DNA of 64,000 nt from NCBI RefSeq assembly GCF_016587355.1, contig NZ_BNJF01000001.1, positions 806,001-870,000 on the forward strand, written 5' to 3'. Positions 54,267 to 62,565 of the stretch are shown here, piece by piece (position 1 is the stretch's first letter; each line of letters starts with the position of its first letter). The notes below the pieces were generated by a model that saw only the letters and a list, made by a program, of their open reading frames with translations, did no database searches and was not told the DNA's origin. A program made the position numbers and the translations under genes. The stretch is from Ktedonospora formicarum (GTDB taxonomy: Bacteria; Chloroflexota; Ktedonobacteria; Ktedonobacterales; Ktedonobacteraceae).

Positions 54267-55142
54267 CTACGCAAGATACTTACTAACAAGCAAGCTATAT
54301 TTCTCTTTTACTTCTTGAGGAATGCGGACGGGGTCAGTCATGATCGCACTCGCAAGAGCGCTCTCACACCGGCAACTCACATCTTCACGCGTTGGAGCTA
54401 ACTTCTGTGCAGCCAGGCGCAGGATACGTTGCGCGTTGGCGACATTCGCGCTCAAATTACTAACAACCATCTCTACGCTGACCGCATCATGCGCCTCATG
54501 CCAGCAATCATAATCGGTAACGCAAGCGATAACCGCGTAACAGAGTTCGGCTTCGCGAGCCAGTTTAGCCTCTGGCAGAGCCGTCATGCCAATCAAATCA
54601 AAGCCTAACTTACGATTCAGATTCGACTCGGCCTTGGTGGAGAAGAGGGGACCCTCCATACAGACATAGGTGCCGCCTTTATGCACAGTTACATCACCTA
54701 GAGCGCGTGCGCTCTCTAGCAGAATAGCACTAAGCTCAGGGCAGAAGGGGTCTGCGAAGGGGCAATGCGCTACGATTCCCCCCTCAAAGAAGCTATTCAC
54801 ACGACTCTTGGTGCGATCAAAGAGTTGGTCTGGAATAACCAGGTCGCGTGGCTCATAGTCCTCTCGCAGGCTCCCCACAGCACTCACTGATATCACATAC
54901 TGGACGCCAAGGCTCTTTAAAGCCCAGATATTCGCGCACGAGGGAACTTCGGAAGGACTGAAGCGATGTCCGCGCCCATGGCGCGGCAGGAAAGCCATCG
55001 AAACACCCTCGACTTTTCCAAGCGTAATCGTATCGCTCGGAGCGCCAAAGGGAGTCTCAATTGCGATCTCTTCCACTTCGCTCATCCCCTCCATCTGATA
55101 GAGTCCACTACCCCCGATAACGCCAATTATCGCCTCTGGCAT
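54267..55142 (-). CDS. mtnP: S-methyl-5'-thioadenosine phosphorylase
   Basis: A 291-residue purine phosphorylase of the MTAP branch: GVIGGSGLYQMEG, LPRHGRGHRFSPSEV, GGTYVCMEGPLFSTKAES, IGMTALPEAKLAREAELCYA and VTDYDCWHEAHDAVSVE. It cleaves methylthioadenosine, the polyamine-synthesis by-product, to adenine and methylthioribose 1-phosphate. ATG 55142 has AGGAGGG upstream; an in-frame GTG at 55163 would place that site inside the gene. Downstream is a 100-bp gap, then the SRP RNA promoter. Confidence 0.93.
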   Translation of the reverse strand: MPEAIIGVIGGSGLYQMEGMSEVEEIAIETPFGAPSDTITLGKVEGVSMAFLPRHGRGHRFSPSEVPSCANIWALKSLGVQYVISVSAVGSLREDYEPRDLVIPDQLFDRTKSRVNSFFEGGIVAHCPFADPFCPELSAILLESARALGDVTVHKGGTYVCMEGPLFSTKAESNLNRKLGFDLIGMTALPEAKLAREAELCYAVIACVTDYDCWHEAHDAVSVEMVVSNLSANVANAQRILRLAAQKLAPTREDVSCRCESALASAIMTDPVRIPQEVKEKYSLLVSKYLA

Positions 55143-55273
55143 ATGTTGAGCCCTCCTAATCACACGGTCTCAGAAAAGAGCCGCATAAGTTTGATTTTCA
55201 TCGATACAAATACATAAAGAAGAGGGAGAACGCAAAGGATGCGCCTCCCTCACACAGAGCAGCAGGCACGCTC

Positions 55274-56508
55274 TTACGCTTGCAGGCGAATGTACTGGCG
55301 TTTGCCCACTTTGAGAATCGCCCCAGGCTCAGCCGGAACGGTATACTCAACGTCTGTAATACGCGTCGCCTCTCCGCTCTCACCCTTCAGGAAGAGCGAG
55401 ACACCACCCTGCTTAATGAGTTCGCGGGCTTTATTATTGCTGGCTGCTAGCCCGGCCTGCACCATCAGCTCAACAATGTTGATTGGCGTGGACAGCGCAA
55501 AGGATGGAATATCGGTTGGCAGTTTGCGCTCTGAGAACTGGCGAATAAAAGCTTCTTCCGCCTCATGAGCCTCATCCAGCGTATGGAATTCAGCCACAAT
55601 CTCACGCGCCATACGACGCTTCACATCGCGAGGATTGAGCGTTCCCTCACTCATCTTAGCATCAAACTCATCCAGTTCTTCTGTTGAGATATCACTTAAT
55701 GCTTCAAAGTAGGTGCGCATGGCATGGTCGGGCAACGACATAAGTTTGCCATACATATCTCTGGCGGGGCAGTGATGGCGATATAGTTATCCAACGACTT
55801 GCCCATTTTCTTCACACCATCCAGACCTACAATCAGGTTGACGGTCAAGATCTGTTGTGGTTTCTGATCAAAGGTTGGCTGCAACTCGCGTCCCACCAGT
55901 AGATTGAAGGTCTGATCGGTGCCGCCAAGTTCAACATCGGCCTTCAGCGCTACTGAATCATATCCCTGGAGTAGTGGATACATAAACTCGGCCAGATAGA
56001 TCTCGATACCGCCCTTGTAGCGCTTGGAGAAATCATCACGCTCAAGCATCTGGGCCACGGTCTTGTAACCCAGCAATTTGATGGCATCGCCCAGCGAGAA
56101 CTTATCAAACCACTCACTCTGGCGACGCACTTCAGTCTTCTCACGGTCAACGATGCGGAAAAACTGATCAAGATAGGTCGCGGCATTCGAGTTCACCTGC
56201 TCCTCAGTGAGCGGCTTACGCGCTTCCACACGCCCACTAGGATCACCCAGGCGCGCGGTCCAGTCACCAATCACCACCACGGGCTTATGGCCCAGTTGTT
56301 GGAACTGGCGCAACTTGCGGAAAACAACCGCGTGCCCAATGGTCAGATCATAATGGGTTGGGTCGACACCTAGTTTTACGCGTAGCGGCTCTCCGTTATT
56401 GCCTTCAAGGAGCAGGCGACGCAGTTCTGCCTCCTTCTCAACCAGTGCTACGCCTCGTTTTAACACATAGTCAATGAGTCGCGTCTCGGGTTTCTCTTGT
56501 ACAGACAC
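55274..56508 (-). pseudogene. tyrS: Tyrosyl-tRNA synthetase, apparent single-base frameshift
   Basis: Two overlapping frames make one TyrRS of about 411 residues. The N-terminal frame has [47 protein letters not shown] and [13 protein letters not shown] (KMSKS-type). It should continue [13 protein letters not shown] but goes out of frame at ATTGCCCCGCCAGAG/ATATG (about 55756-55764). The second frame resumes with [13 protein letters not shown] and ends with the S4 RNA-binding domain (GLAASNNKARELIKQGGVSL, LKVGKRQYIRL). One missing G would explain it. Since the gene is essential, a sequencing or assembly error, or a second copy, is likely. I choose GTG 56508 with AGAGG ahead. Confidence 0.88.
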
Positions 56509-56585
56509 CTCAACAAACCTCTCAGAGCACAAAGTTGTGCATGCAATCGCTATTCCCTATACATATAGAAGATCTCATAGAAGAT

Positions 56586-56654
56586 CTCATGCAAAAACCA
56601 CCCTCTCAAACGAGGGCAAGGCACCACCGCAGCGCGCTCAAGTTTTCACATAAG
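56586..56654. repeat. Inverted-end intergenic repeat family A, divergent copy
   Basis: A 69-bp element, CTCATGCAAAAACC to AAGTTTTCACATAAG, with an inner stem CCCTC-TCAAAC-GAGGG. The ends match the family; the core differs. It lies upstream of tyrS. Confidence 0.6.
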
Positions 56655-56769
56655 GAGGGAGCATAGATTTTATGGCTCTCATTGTAGCAGAATGGCCCTT
56701 CCTCGTCGAGCACACAAAGTTTGATCATTGCATTAACAAGAATTTATAATCGTCATTCTATATACCTTT

Positions 56770-56913
56770 TACAAGGTATAATTATCCCTGTGATGCGCAT
56801 ACCTTTTTATCCGCACAACAACCACCTTCACCATCTAAACACTACTTTAGGGTGGTGAGCCCCGGGTTCATCTTCATGGGGCTGAGTGTCATAGTTGAAA
56901 AGGAGGGAACCAG
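56770..56913 (+). promoter_or_regulatory. Promoter and structured leader of the phosphotransferase gene
   Basis: TATAAT (56776-56781) may be a -10 box. The leader then holds two possible hairpins, CACCATCTAAA/TTTAGGGTGGTG and AGCCCC/GGGGCT around CGGGTTCATCTTCAT, before AAGGAGGG and the ATG. No known riboswitch was recognised. Confidence 0.4.
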
Positions 56914-58038
56914 ATGACGAGTGAGGCGCTAGCAATACACGGTGAAGCCACGCCTGAATGGCTAACCCAGGTCTTGCAACATACAGGATATTTATCTCAT
57001 GGAACGGTCATCACAGTCGAGAGCGAACATATTGGCTCGGTCTTCAACTCGCAGACTCAACGCCTGCACGTGAGCTATTCTAGCGAGTCAACTGGCTTGC
57101 CTACGCATTTTGTACTCAAACGCAACACCCAGGAAGATTGGTGTAAACGAGCACAGGCGCGTGAAGTCCTTTTCTATCAGACCATAGCACATCTCTCCGA
57201 TCATCCCAAGGTCCTCGTGCCATGCTACGCCGCCGCATATGATGAGGAAAGTAAAAATTCCTACATTCTGATGCTTGATGTCTCTGAGACACATCGTGAA
57301 CCGATTACCCGTGCAGAGACTATTACGACACTCGGTAGTGTACCTCAACCCTCTTCTATTGATGCCGTAATTGATACTCTGGCAATGCTTCAAGCCTATT
57401 GGTGGGAGCATCCCCTGCTCAAGACTCCTATGGCAAGGGCTGACATCTGGGAAACGCAATTTACACCCGTCAAACGCTTTGTCCAGTACTATGCTGACCT
57501 GTGGGCTCAGGTGCTGGAATTGACTGCCAATGACCCTCTCCCTGAAGAGGTACGCTCCGGCTATGAGGCATGTCTGAAGCTCCTGCCACGCTTGTGGGAG
57601 AAGCAGCTCAATCCTCGTTTTTCTTCGGGGAAGCAGCTCACCCTGGTTCATGGCGATGCTTATTTCTCCAACTTCCTCGTATCTCGCCAGCAACCCGGTC
57701 CCACATACTTGATCGACTGGCAGAGTCCGCAGGTCCATATTGGGGGCGAGGACCTCGCCAATCTTATGGCGACCTTCTGGACGCGGGCACAGCGTCAAGA
57801 GGGTCAACGTGAGCAGCAAGCCTTACGCCGCTTCTACCAAACCCTCACCGCCCAAGGAGTCAATACCTACAGCTGGAATGAGCTATTGCGCGACTATCGC
57901 CTCGGTATTATCGACTGGCTCTTCATGCCGGTATGGGATGCTACCAATGGCTCCCGCCGCGACTACTGGTGGCCTAAGATGAACTGCCTCTTCCAGGCAT
58001 TTCAGGATTGGGAATGTCTGACCTTTATGGCCGAATAA
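56914..58038 (+). CDS. APH/choline-kinase-like phosphotransferase
   Basis: A 374-residue protein of the aminoglycoside phosphotransferase/ecdysteroid-kinase-like fold. It has an N-lobe with FVLKRN, LMLDVS at the hinge, the catalytic Brenner motif LTLVHGDAYFSNFLV and the metal site LIDWQSPQVHIGGEDLANLM. Such enzymes phosphorylate small hydroxylated molecules, including antibiotics; the substrate here is unknown and resistance should not be assumed. AAGGAGGG precedes ATG 56914. It is a single-gene transcript. Confidence 0.85.
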   Translation: MTSEALAIHGEATPEWLTQVLQHTGYLSHGTVITVESEHIGSVFNSQTQRLHVSYSSESTGLPTHFVLKRNTQEDWCKRAQAREVLFYQTIAHLSDHPKVLVPCYAAAYDEESKNSYILMLDVSETHREPITRAETITTLGSVPQPSSIDAVIDTLAMLQAYWWEHPLLKTPMARADIWETQFTPVKRFVQYYADLWAQVLELTANDPLPEEVRSGYEACLKLLPRLWEKQLNPRFSSGKQLTLVHGDAYFSNFLVSRQQPGPTYLIDWQSPQVHIGGEDLANLMATFWTRAQRQEGQREQQALRRFYQTLTAQGVNTYSWNELLRDYRLGIIDWLFMPVWDATNGSRRDYWWPKMNCLFQAFQDWECLTFMAE

Positions 58039-58075
58039 CCCCACCGTTGTTGGCAACAATTATTGCGATATGTGG

Positions 58076-58125
58076 GAGAGCCCATAGATAGTATGCTCTA
58101 GTATTGCATCTATCCATGGGCTCTC
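58076..58125 (+). terminator. Stem-loop after phosphotransferase gene
   Basis: GAGAGCCCATAGATA pairs with TATCCATGGGCTCTC (one mismatch); there is no clear T-run after it. Confidence 0.5.
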
Positions 58126-58545
58126 GTCATGTATCGAAGCATAGAGGCCTCTTGAGACGATGAGCACCATGAGAGGAAATCTACACCCAATTTTATACCC
58201 AAAGCGGTTTTACGGAGAGTTACATAATCTTACAATTCTTTACACATTCACGCCTCCCATTGTAAGCAAGGCAAGTAGGCAGCAATAGGCATTGAGCTCG
58301 CGCATTCCGTTTTGTGTGCAGAACAAGTAGATAACTCATGGTTATTCCTCTCTGGACGCAAAAGTTTGATAGACACATTATCAAGAATTCTAACACATCT
58401 CTTATATACCTTTTACGTTCTTCTAACACTCGAAGGCTTATACTATCGACAGAAACAAAGATATACAGCAACGGACGACTCCAAAGGGCTTCGTCCGAGC
58501 GCATAAAAACAACAGATTTTGACAAGATAAAAGGAGCTATCAACT
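58126..58545. other. Gene-free region ahead of hsp20
   Basis: About 420 bp without a supported gene. I looked for a CIRCE heat-shock element (TTAGCACTC and its inverse) and did not see one. AAAAGGAG lies just ahead of the hsp20 ATG. Confidence 0.4.
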
Positions 58546-58986
58546 ATGGCTAACATTACTCGCTACAACCCATTCAATGAATTCGTTACTTTGCGCGATG
58601 CGATGGATCGCCTCTTCGAGGACAGCGTACTCACCCCACGCTCATTCAATGCATTCAACCGTGTCACACCAGCCAACCTCTATGAGACGGCTGAGGAGTT
58701 CACACTCCAGGTACCTATGCCTGGTGTCAACCCCGACAATGTAGAGATCAATGTGCAGCAGGATACCATAAGCCTGAAATGGCGGAGCAAGGTTGAGATT
58801 CCTGAAGGCGCCACGGTTCATCATCATGGTTTCCAAACCAGTGAGTATCAGCAGAGCTTTACAGTTCCCACACCCATCAGCGCCGATAAGGCCAACGCCA
58901 GCTATCACGATGGTATCCTGACCCTGCGCTTGCCCAAGGCCGAGCACGCACGCGCGCGCACCATTAAGGTTAGCGCCACAAATTAG
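58546..58986 (+). CDS. Hsp20/alpha-crystallin family small heat shock protein
   Basis: A 146-residue ATP-independent holdase chaperone. The N-terminal arm starts MANITRYNPFNEFVTLRDAMDRLFED. The alpha-crystallin domain (about 45-135) shows YETAEEFTLQVPMPGVNPDNVEINV and ends with ASYHDGILTLRLPKAEHARARTI, the usual A-x-x-x-G-x-L-x-L box. GGAG precedes ATG 58546. It converges with the GntR gene across a perfect 60-bp palindrome. Confidence 0.94.
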   Translation: MANITRYNPFNEFVTLRDAMDRLFEDSVLTPRSFNAFNRVTPANLYETAEEFTLQVPMPGVNPDNVEINVQQDTISLKWRSKVEIPEGATVHHHGFQTSEYQQSFTVPTPISADKANASYHDGILTLRLPKAEHARARTIKVSATN

Positions 58987-59009
58987 TTAGTGCGGTAATC
59001 CTTCCTTCT

Positions 59010-59069
59010 ACCAGGAACACAGCCCACGGTGGATGCAGCGCTGCATCCACCGTGGGCTGTGTTCCTGGT
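59010..59069. repeat. Perfect 60-bp palindrome (loopless inverted repeat)
   Basis: ACCAGGAACACAGCCCACGG, TGGATGCAGC, then the exact complement with no spacer. It lies between the convergent hsp20 and GntR genes, so a bidirectional terminator or RNA-stabilising hairpin is possible, but no T-run follows on either strand. Confidence 0.9.
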
Positions 59070-59084
59070 GTAGGATAGCTCCCA

Positions 59085-59801
59085 CTATTCTTGAGGGTTT
59101 TCAAGAACCCAATTCGAGATACCTCTGAAATGCTCCTGCATGGCGGCGGCGGCGGCATGTACGTCGCGAGCGGCAACTGCGTCAACGATGCGACGATGTG
59201 CCTGCGCGGTAATTTGAGGATGCGGAGGGATTCCGGGCAGCGTTTGGCGCACGCGCTGAAAGACATCCCAAAATGCCTGAAGGATCTGGATCAGCAGCTT
59301 GTTATCAAGTGAGCGATAGAGAACGTCATGAAACGCGCGATCCTCTTGTGGCGACAGCGCGTTTTGCTCCGCCTGGGTCTCCATCGCCTCAACGAGTTGA
59401 TAGAGCTCGGTTATATGTTCAGCAGGAATTGTTCGAGGCACACGCTGAATTAAGCCACATTCCAATACCTGACGAATCTCCAATAGCTCGCGCAATGTTC
59501 GCAAATGCTCTTCGCCATCAAAGAGTACCCGAAAAGCCAGCCCATCTACCAGAGCATTGAGTGAGAGCTTTCCAACAAACGTTCCTTGACCATGGCGTGT
59601 CTCTACAATGTCTAGTGTCTGCAATATCTTGATAGCCTCGCGCACGGCGTTGCGGCTGATGCCAAGCTGACTCGCCAGCTCCGACTCGCTAGGCAGTTCC
59701 GCCCCACTCTCCAGATGTTGATCAAGAATGTATTGCTTAATGCGATCAGGAACAGATCGCTGTAAAACAGCGCCATATGGTGCCCAATCTGATGACGTCA
59801 C
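59085..59801 (-). CDS. GntR/FadR family (FCD) transcriptional regulator
   Basis: A 238-residue regulator. The winged helix is VPDRIKQYILDQHLESGAELPSESELASQLGISRNAVREAIKIL with RHGQGTFV; the C-terminal FCD domain has the metal-binding positions ELLEIRQVLE, DRAFHDVLYRSLDN and AHRRIVDAVAARD. FCD regulators usually sense sugar acids or similar carboxylates. It is divergent from the NanT-like transporter and aldolase genes with a large palindromic operator between, so it almost certainly controls them. The start is GTG 59801 with AAGGAG ahead. Confidence 0.92.
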   Translation of the reverse strand: MTSSDWAPYGAVLQRSVPDRIKQYILDQHLESGAELPSESELASQLGISRNAVREAIKILQTLDIVETRHGQGTFVGKLSLNALVDGLAFRVLFDGEEHLRTLRELLEIRQVLECGLIQRVPRTIPAEHITELYQLVEAMETQAEQNALSPQEDRAFHDVLYRSLDNKLLIQILQAFWDVFQRVRQTLPGIPPHPQITAQAHRRIVDAVAARDVHAAAAAMQEHFRGISNWVLENPQE

Positions 59802-59831
59802 AACTTGACTCCTTGCTTTCTCATATTTTAT

Positions 59832-59873
59832 ACTAGCACTAACTTGTAGGACATCCTACAAGTTAGTGCTAGT
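59832..59873. promoter_or_regulatory. 42-bp palindromic operator, GntR/FCD type
   Basis: ACTAGCACTAACTTGTAGGA, spacer CA, then the exact complement (two perfect 20-bp arms). The centre TTGTAGGACATCCTACAA matches the TTGT-N-ACAA style of FCD-family operators. It lies 30 bp ahead of the regulator gene and 260 bp ahead of the transporter gene. Confidence 0.85.
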
Positions 59874-60130
59874 AAGGTATTGTTAGGAAACTCGCTCATG
59901 CATACGAAATAACCTGGCTTCTCACACATCACGTTCCGCATGCCCATTATATAGAATTTAATCAATATTTTGCCAGAGGGAGATCATCGGCACGACGCTA
60001 TGGGTGAAGCCAGAGAGTAGTGTTTACGCTCATATACACGCCACAGCCAAAGCATACATCAGGTTGTGATGCGGTTAGGCGAACGAGAAAAATGTAGGCT
60101 GCGCGGCAGTACTATCCAAAGGAGGAAATC

Positions 60131-61435
60131 ATGACAACGGATGTTGGAACACAGCCCTGGTACAAGCAACTGAGTGGAACACAGGGAAGAGCATTCTGGG
60201 CTGCCTGGCTTGGGTACGCGCTCGATGGCTTTGACTTCGTCTTGATCACATATGCCCTGACGAATATCGCAAAAGACTTTCAACTCACGCTCGTTGAAGC
60301 CAGCACTCTTATCAGCGCAGCCTTCATCACGCGTTGGCTCGGTGGCGCGGTTGTTGGCAGCATCGCGGACAAAGTAGGACGCAAGAAGGCCATGATTATC
60401 GGTATCTGGCTCTATGCTGTCGGCACCTTCCTTTGTGGCTTCTCCTGGAACTACTGGTCCCTCTTCGCTTTCCGTCTGATCGTGGGCCTCGGCATGGCTG
60501 GTGAATACAGTGCCAGCGCGACCTATGTGCTGGAAAGTTGGCCTAAGCACTTGCGCAACCGGGCAAGCGCCTTTCTCCTCTCAGGATATACGGTTGGAAG
60601 TATTATCGTCTCGCTAATCTATCCATATATCATTACCCATTTTAGCTGGCGAGCCCTCTTCTATCTAGGCATCATACCAGTCTTCCTTACTATCTATATG
60701 CGCGCCAATCTCCCGGAGAGCACGGACTGGAATAACGCGCAGAAAGCGGGGAAGAATAGCGAAGGAGTCTCATTCTTCCGTCTGCTCACCCCACGATGGT
60801 TGCCAGTTTTTCTGGTTATGACCTTCTTTATTTTCTCCGCCTTTATGCTAAGCTGGCCTATTCAATCGCTCATGCCTACCTATCTGAAATCGATTGGCTA
60901 TGATCCAAACGGTGTAGGGCAGGTAATGTTTATCGCAAATTTTGGCTACCTTCTGGGCACTATCTTCTCTGGATTCCTTGGAGACTGGGTAGGCACAAGA
61001 AACTCCTACATTTACATGTGGCTCATCTCACTGCTCCTTATTATCCCAGTCTTTATCATTGGCAAATCCAGCATTCTGCTACTGGGTATTTTGGCCTGCC
61101 TGCTCCAGTTTACTAGCAGCGGCATTTCTGGACTGCACCCGAAATATCTGGCTGAACACTTCGCGGTCGATATACGTGGGGTTGGAGTGGGTGTATCCTA
61201 CAACGTGGGAGCGCTAGGCGGTGCCCTTGCGCCAATTATTGGAACCCTCCTGGCACAAAATACGAGCATGGGTATCTCGCTTGCAACCCTAACATTTGGC
61301 TGGACGCTGATCGCGGTCCTGATTGTCGCATTGAATCTAGGTCAACGAGTATCGCACCAGGCCAACGAAGTGGCAGCAGAATTTAATAGCGAAAATCCAG
61401 CAGAAGGGTCAGACACAGCAGAAATAGCAGGTTAA
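60131..61435 (+). CDS. MFS transporter, NanT-like (sialic/sugar acid:H+ symporter)
   Basis: A 434-residue 12-TM major facilitator protein. Many segments closely follow E. coli NanT as I remember it: AFWAAWLGYALDGFDFVLI, ISAAFITRWLGG, GMAGEYSASATYVLESWPKH, LSWPIQSLMPTYLK, GDWVGTRNSYIYM and YNVGALGGALAPIIG. The long central insertion of NanT (two extra helices) is absent, as in other sugar-acid transporters of the group. AAAGGAGG precedes ATG 60131. It is followed 12 bp later by the aldolase gene. The substrate may be sialic acid or another carboxylated sugar. Confidence 0.9.
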   Translation: MTTDVGTQPWYKQLSGTQGRAFWAAWLGYALDGFDFVLITYALTNIAKDFQLTLVEASTLISAAFITRWLGGAVVGSIADKVGRKKAMIIGIWLYAVGTFLCGFSWNYWSLFAFRLIVGLGMAGEYSASATYVLESWPKHLRNRASAFLLSGYTVGSIIVSLIYPYIITHFSWRALFYLGIIPVFLTIYMRANLPESTDWNNAQKAGKNSEGVSFFRLLTPRWLPVFLVMTFFIFSAFMLSWPIQSLMPTYLKSIGYDPNGVGQVMFIANFGYLLGTIFSGFLGDWVGTRNSYIYMWLISLLLIIPVFIIGKSSILLLGILACLLQFTSSGISGLHPKYLAEHFAVDIRGVGVGVSYNVGALGGALAPIIGTLLAQNTSMGISLATLTFGWTLIAVLIVALNLGQRVSHQANEVAAEFNSENPAEGSDTAEIAG

Positions 61436-61447
61436 GGACAGATATCA

Positions 61448-62380
61448 ATGACACATCACCTTACACGATTCATCGGGGTCGTACCTCCGCTTTGTACCCC
61501 TATGACCACCGACTTTGAAGTCGACATCCCATCACTAGAGAGGCTAATCGCTTTTCAGCTTGAGAATGGAGTCCATGGGCTCTTTGTCCTGGGTTCCAGT
61601 GGTGAAGCGGCGTTTCTGACCGACAAGCAACGAGCCACAGTCATTGAGGTTACGGTCCGCAATGTGGCTGGACAGGTGCCTGTTCTGGCTGGTGTAATCG
61701 ATATGACGACAGCCCAGGTGCTGGAACACGCTCGCCTGGCAAAGCAAGCAGGAGTTGACGCCCTGGTAGTCACCGCGCCGTTTTATACACGCATTAGTCA
61801 GGCAGAGATTATTGAACACTTCCGAATACTGCACCATGCGGTGAACATACCTCTGTTTGCCTATGACATTCCCGCCGCCGTCCACACCAAAATTACGCGT
61901 GAGACAATGCGCACACTGGCAGATGAGCACCTTATCTGCGGCATCAAGGATAGCAGCGGCGATGAAGCCAACTTCCGGAGCTTGGCAATGGATATGGGAC
62001 CAAGAAACGATATCCAGGTCTTTACCGGATCAGAACTGCTTGTAGACGCGGCTCTGCTAATGGGGGCGAATGGATGTGTACCAGGTCTGGGAAACGTTGA
62101 TCCAGCAGGCTATGTTCGCCTCTACGAAGCCGCACGCTCAGGCGACTGGCAACGAGCACGCCAGGAGCAAGAGCGGCTCTACCGCCTCTTTGAGATTGTC
62201 TCGGTAGGCACACATCGTATGGGCATAGGCTCCTCAGCAATGGGAGCCTTTAAAGCCGCTCTTTACTTGCGCGGCATTATCCAGACCTATATCACCGGTC
62301 GCCCTTCAATTCTGCTTAATAAAGATGAGATAACACGCATTCGCCACATTATGCAGGCGGCTGAGCTGCTTGGAGCGTAA
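61448..62380 (+). CDS. DapA/NanA family aldolase
   Basis: A 310-residue class I TIM-barrel lyase: FVLGSSGEAAFLTDKQR (family GSxGE loop), FAYDIPAAVHTKI with the conserved tyrosine, and the Schiff-base lysine in CGIKDSSGDEANF. Family members include N-acetylneuraminate lyase, KDG aldolase and dihydrodipicolinate synthase. Pairing with a NanT-like transporter under an FCD regulator suggests a pyruvate-releasing aldolase for an imported sugar acid. AAGGAC lies ahead of ATG 61448. Confidence 0.87.
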   Translation: MTHHLTRFIGVVPPLCTPMTTDFEVDIPSLERLIAFQLENGVHGLFVLGSSGEAAFLTDKQRATVIEVTVRNVAGQVPVLAGVIDMTTAQVLEHARLAKQAGVDALVVTAPFYTRISQAEIIEHFRILHHAVNIPLFAYDIPAAVHTKITRETMRTLADEHLICGIKDSSGDEANFRSLAMDMGPRNDIQVFTGSELLVDAALLMGANGCVPGLGNVDPAGYVRLYEAARSGDWQRARQEQERLYRLFEIVSVGTHRMGIGSSAMGAFKAALYLRGIIQTYITGRPSILLNKDEITRIRHIMQAAELLGA

Positions 62381-62546
62381 TTGATCAGCTAAAATACTCT
62401 TGCAAACAAGCTGGTCACGTAGTATACTTGTAGCATTCGCTGCTAAGTCATTGCGAATCAGTATGTCATGTGCTTTTTCGCGAGTGAGTGTATACAAAAA
62501 AGCTTTCATCAACGTGTACACTCAAGACATACATAGTAGTCACCAA

Positions 62547-62565
62547 AGAGGAGGTTTGGCCTATC
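62547..62565 (+). promoter_or_regulatory. infC ribosome binding site and non-standard ATC start
   Basis: AGAGGAGG (62547-62554), eight bases, then ATC (62563-62565). No ATG, GTG or TTG in the IF-3 frame lies at proper spacing; the nearest GTG is 62488, with no such site. Confidence 0.75.

Noticed and set aside
56509..56700. T-box leader upstream of tyrS
   Set aside because: The conserved T-box antiterminator sequence was not found; the stretch is largely a family A repeat.
58126..58545. CIRCE heat-shock operator upstream of hsp20
   Set aside because: No TTAGCACTC-N9-GAGTGCTAA element is present.
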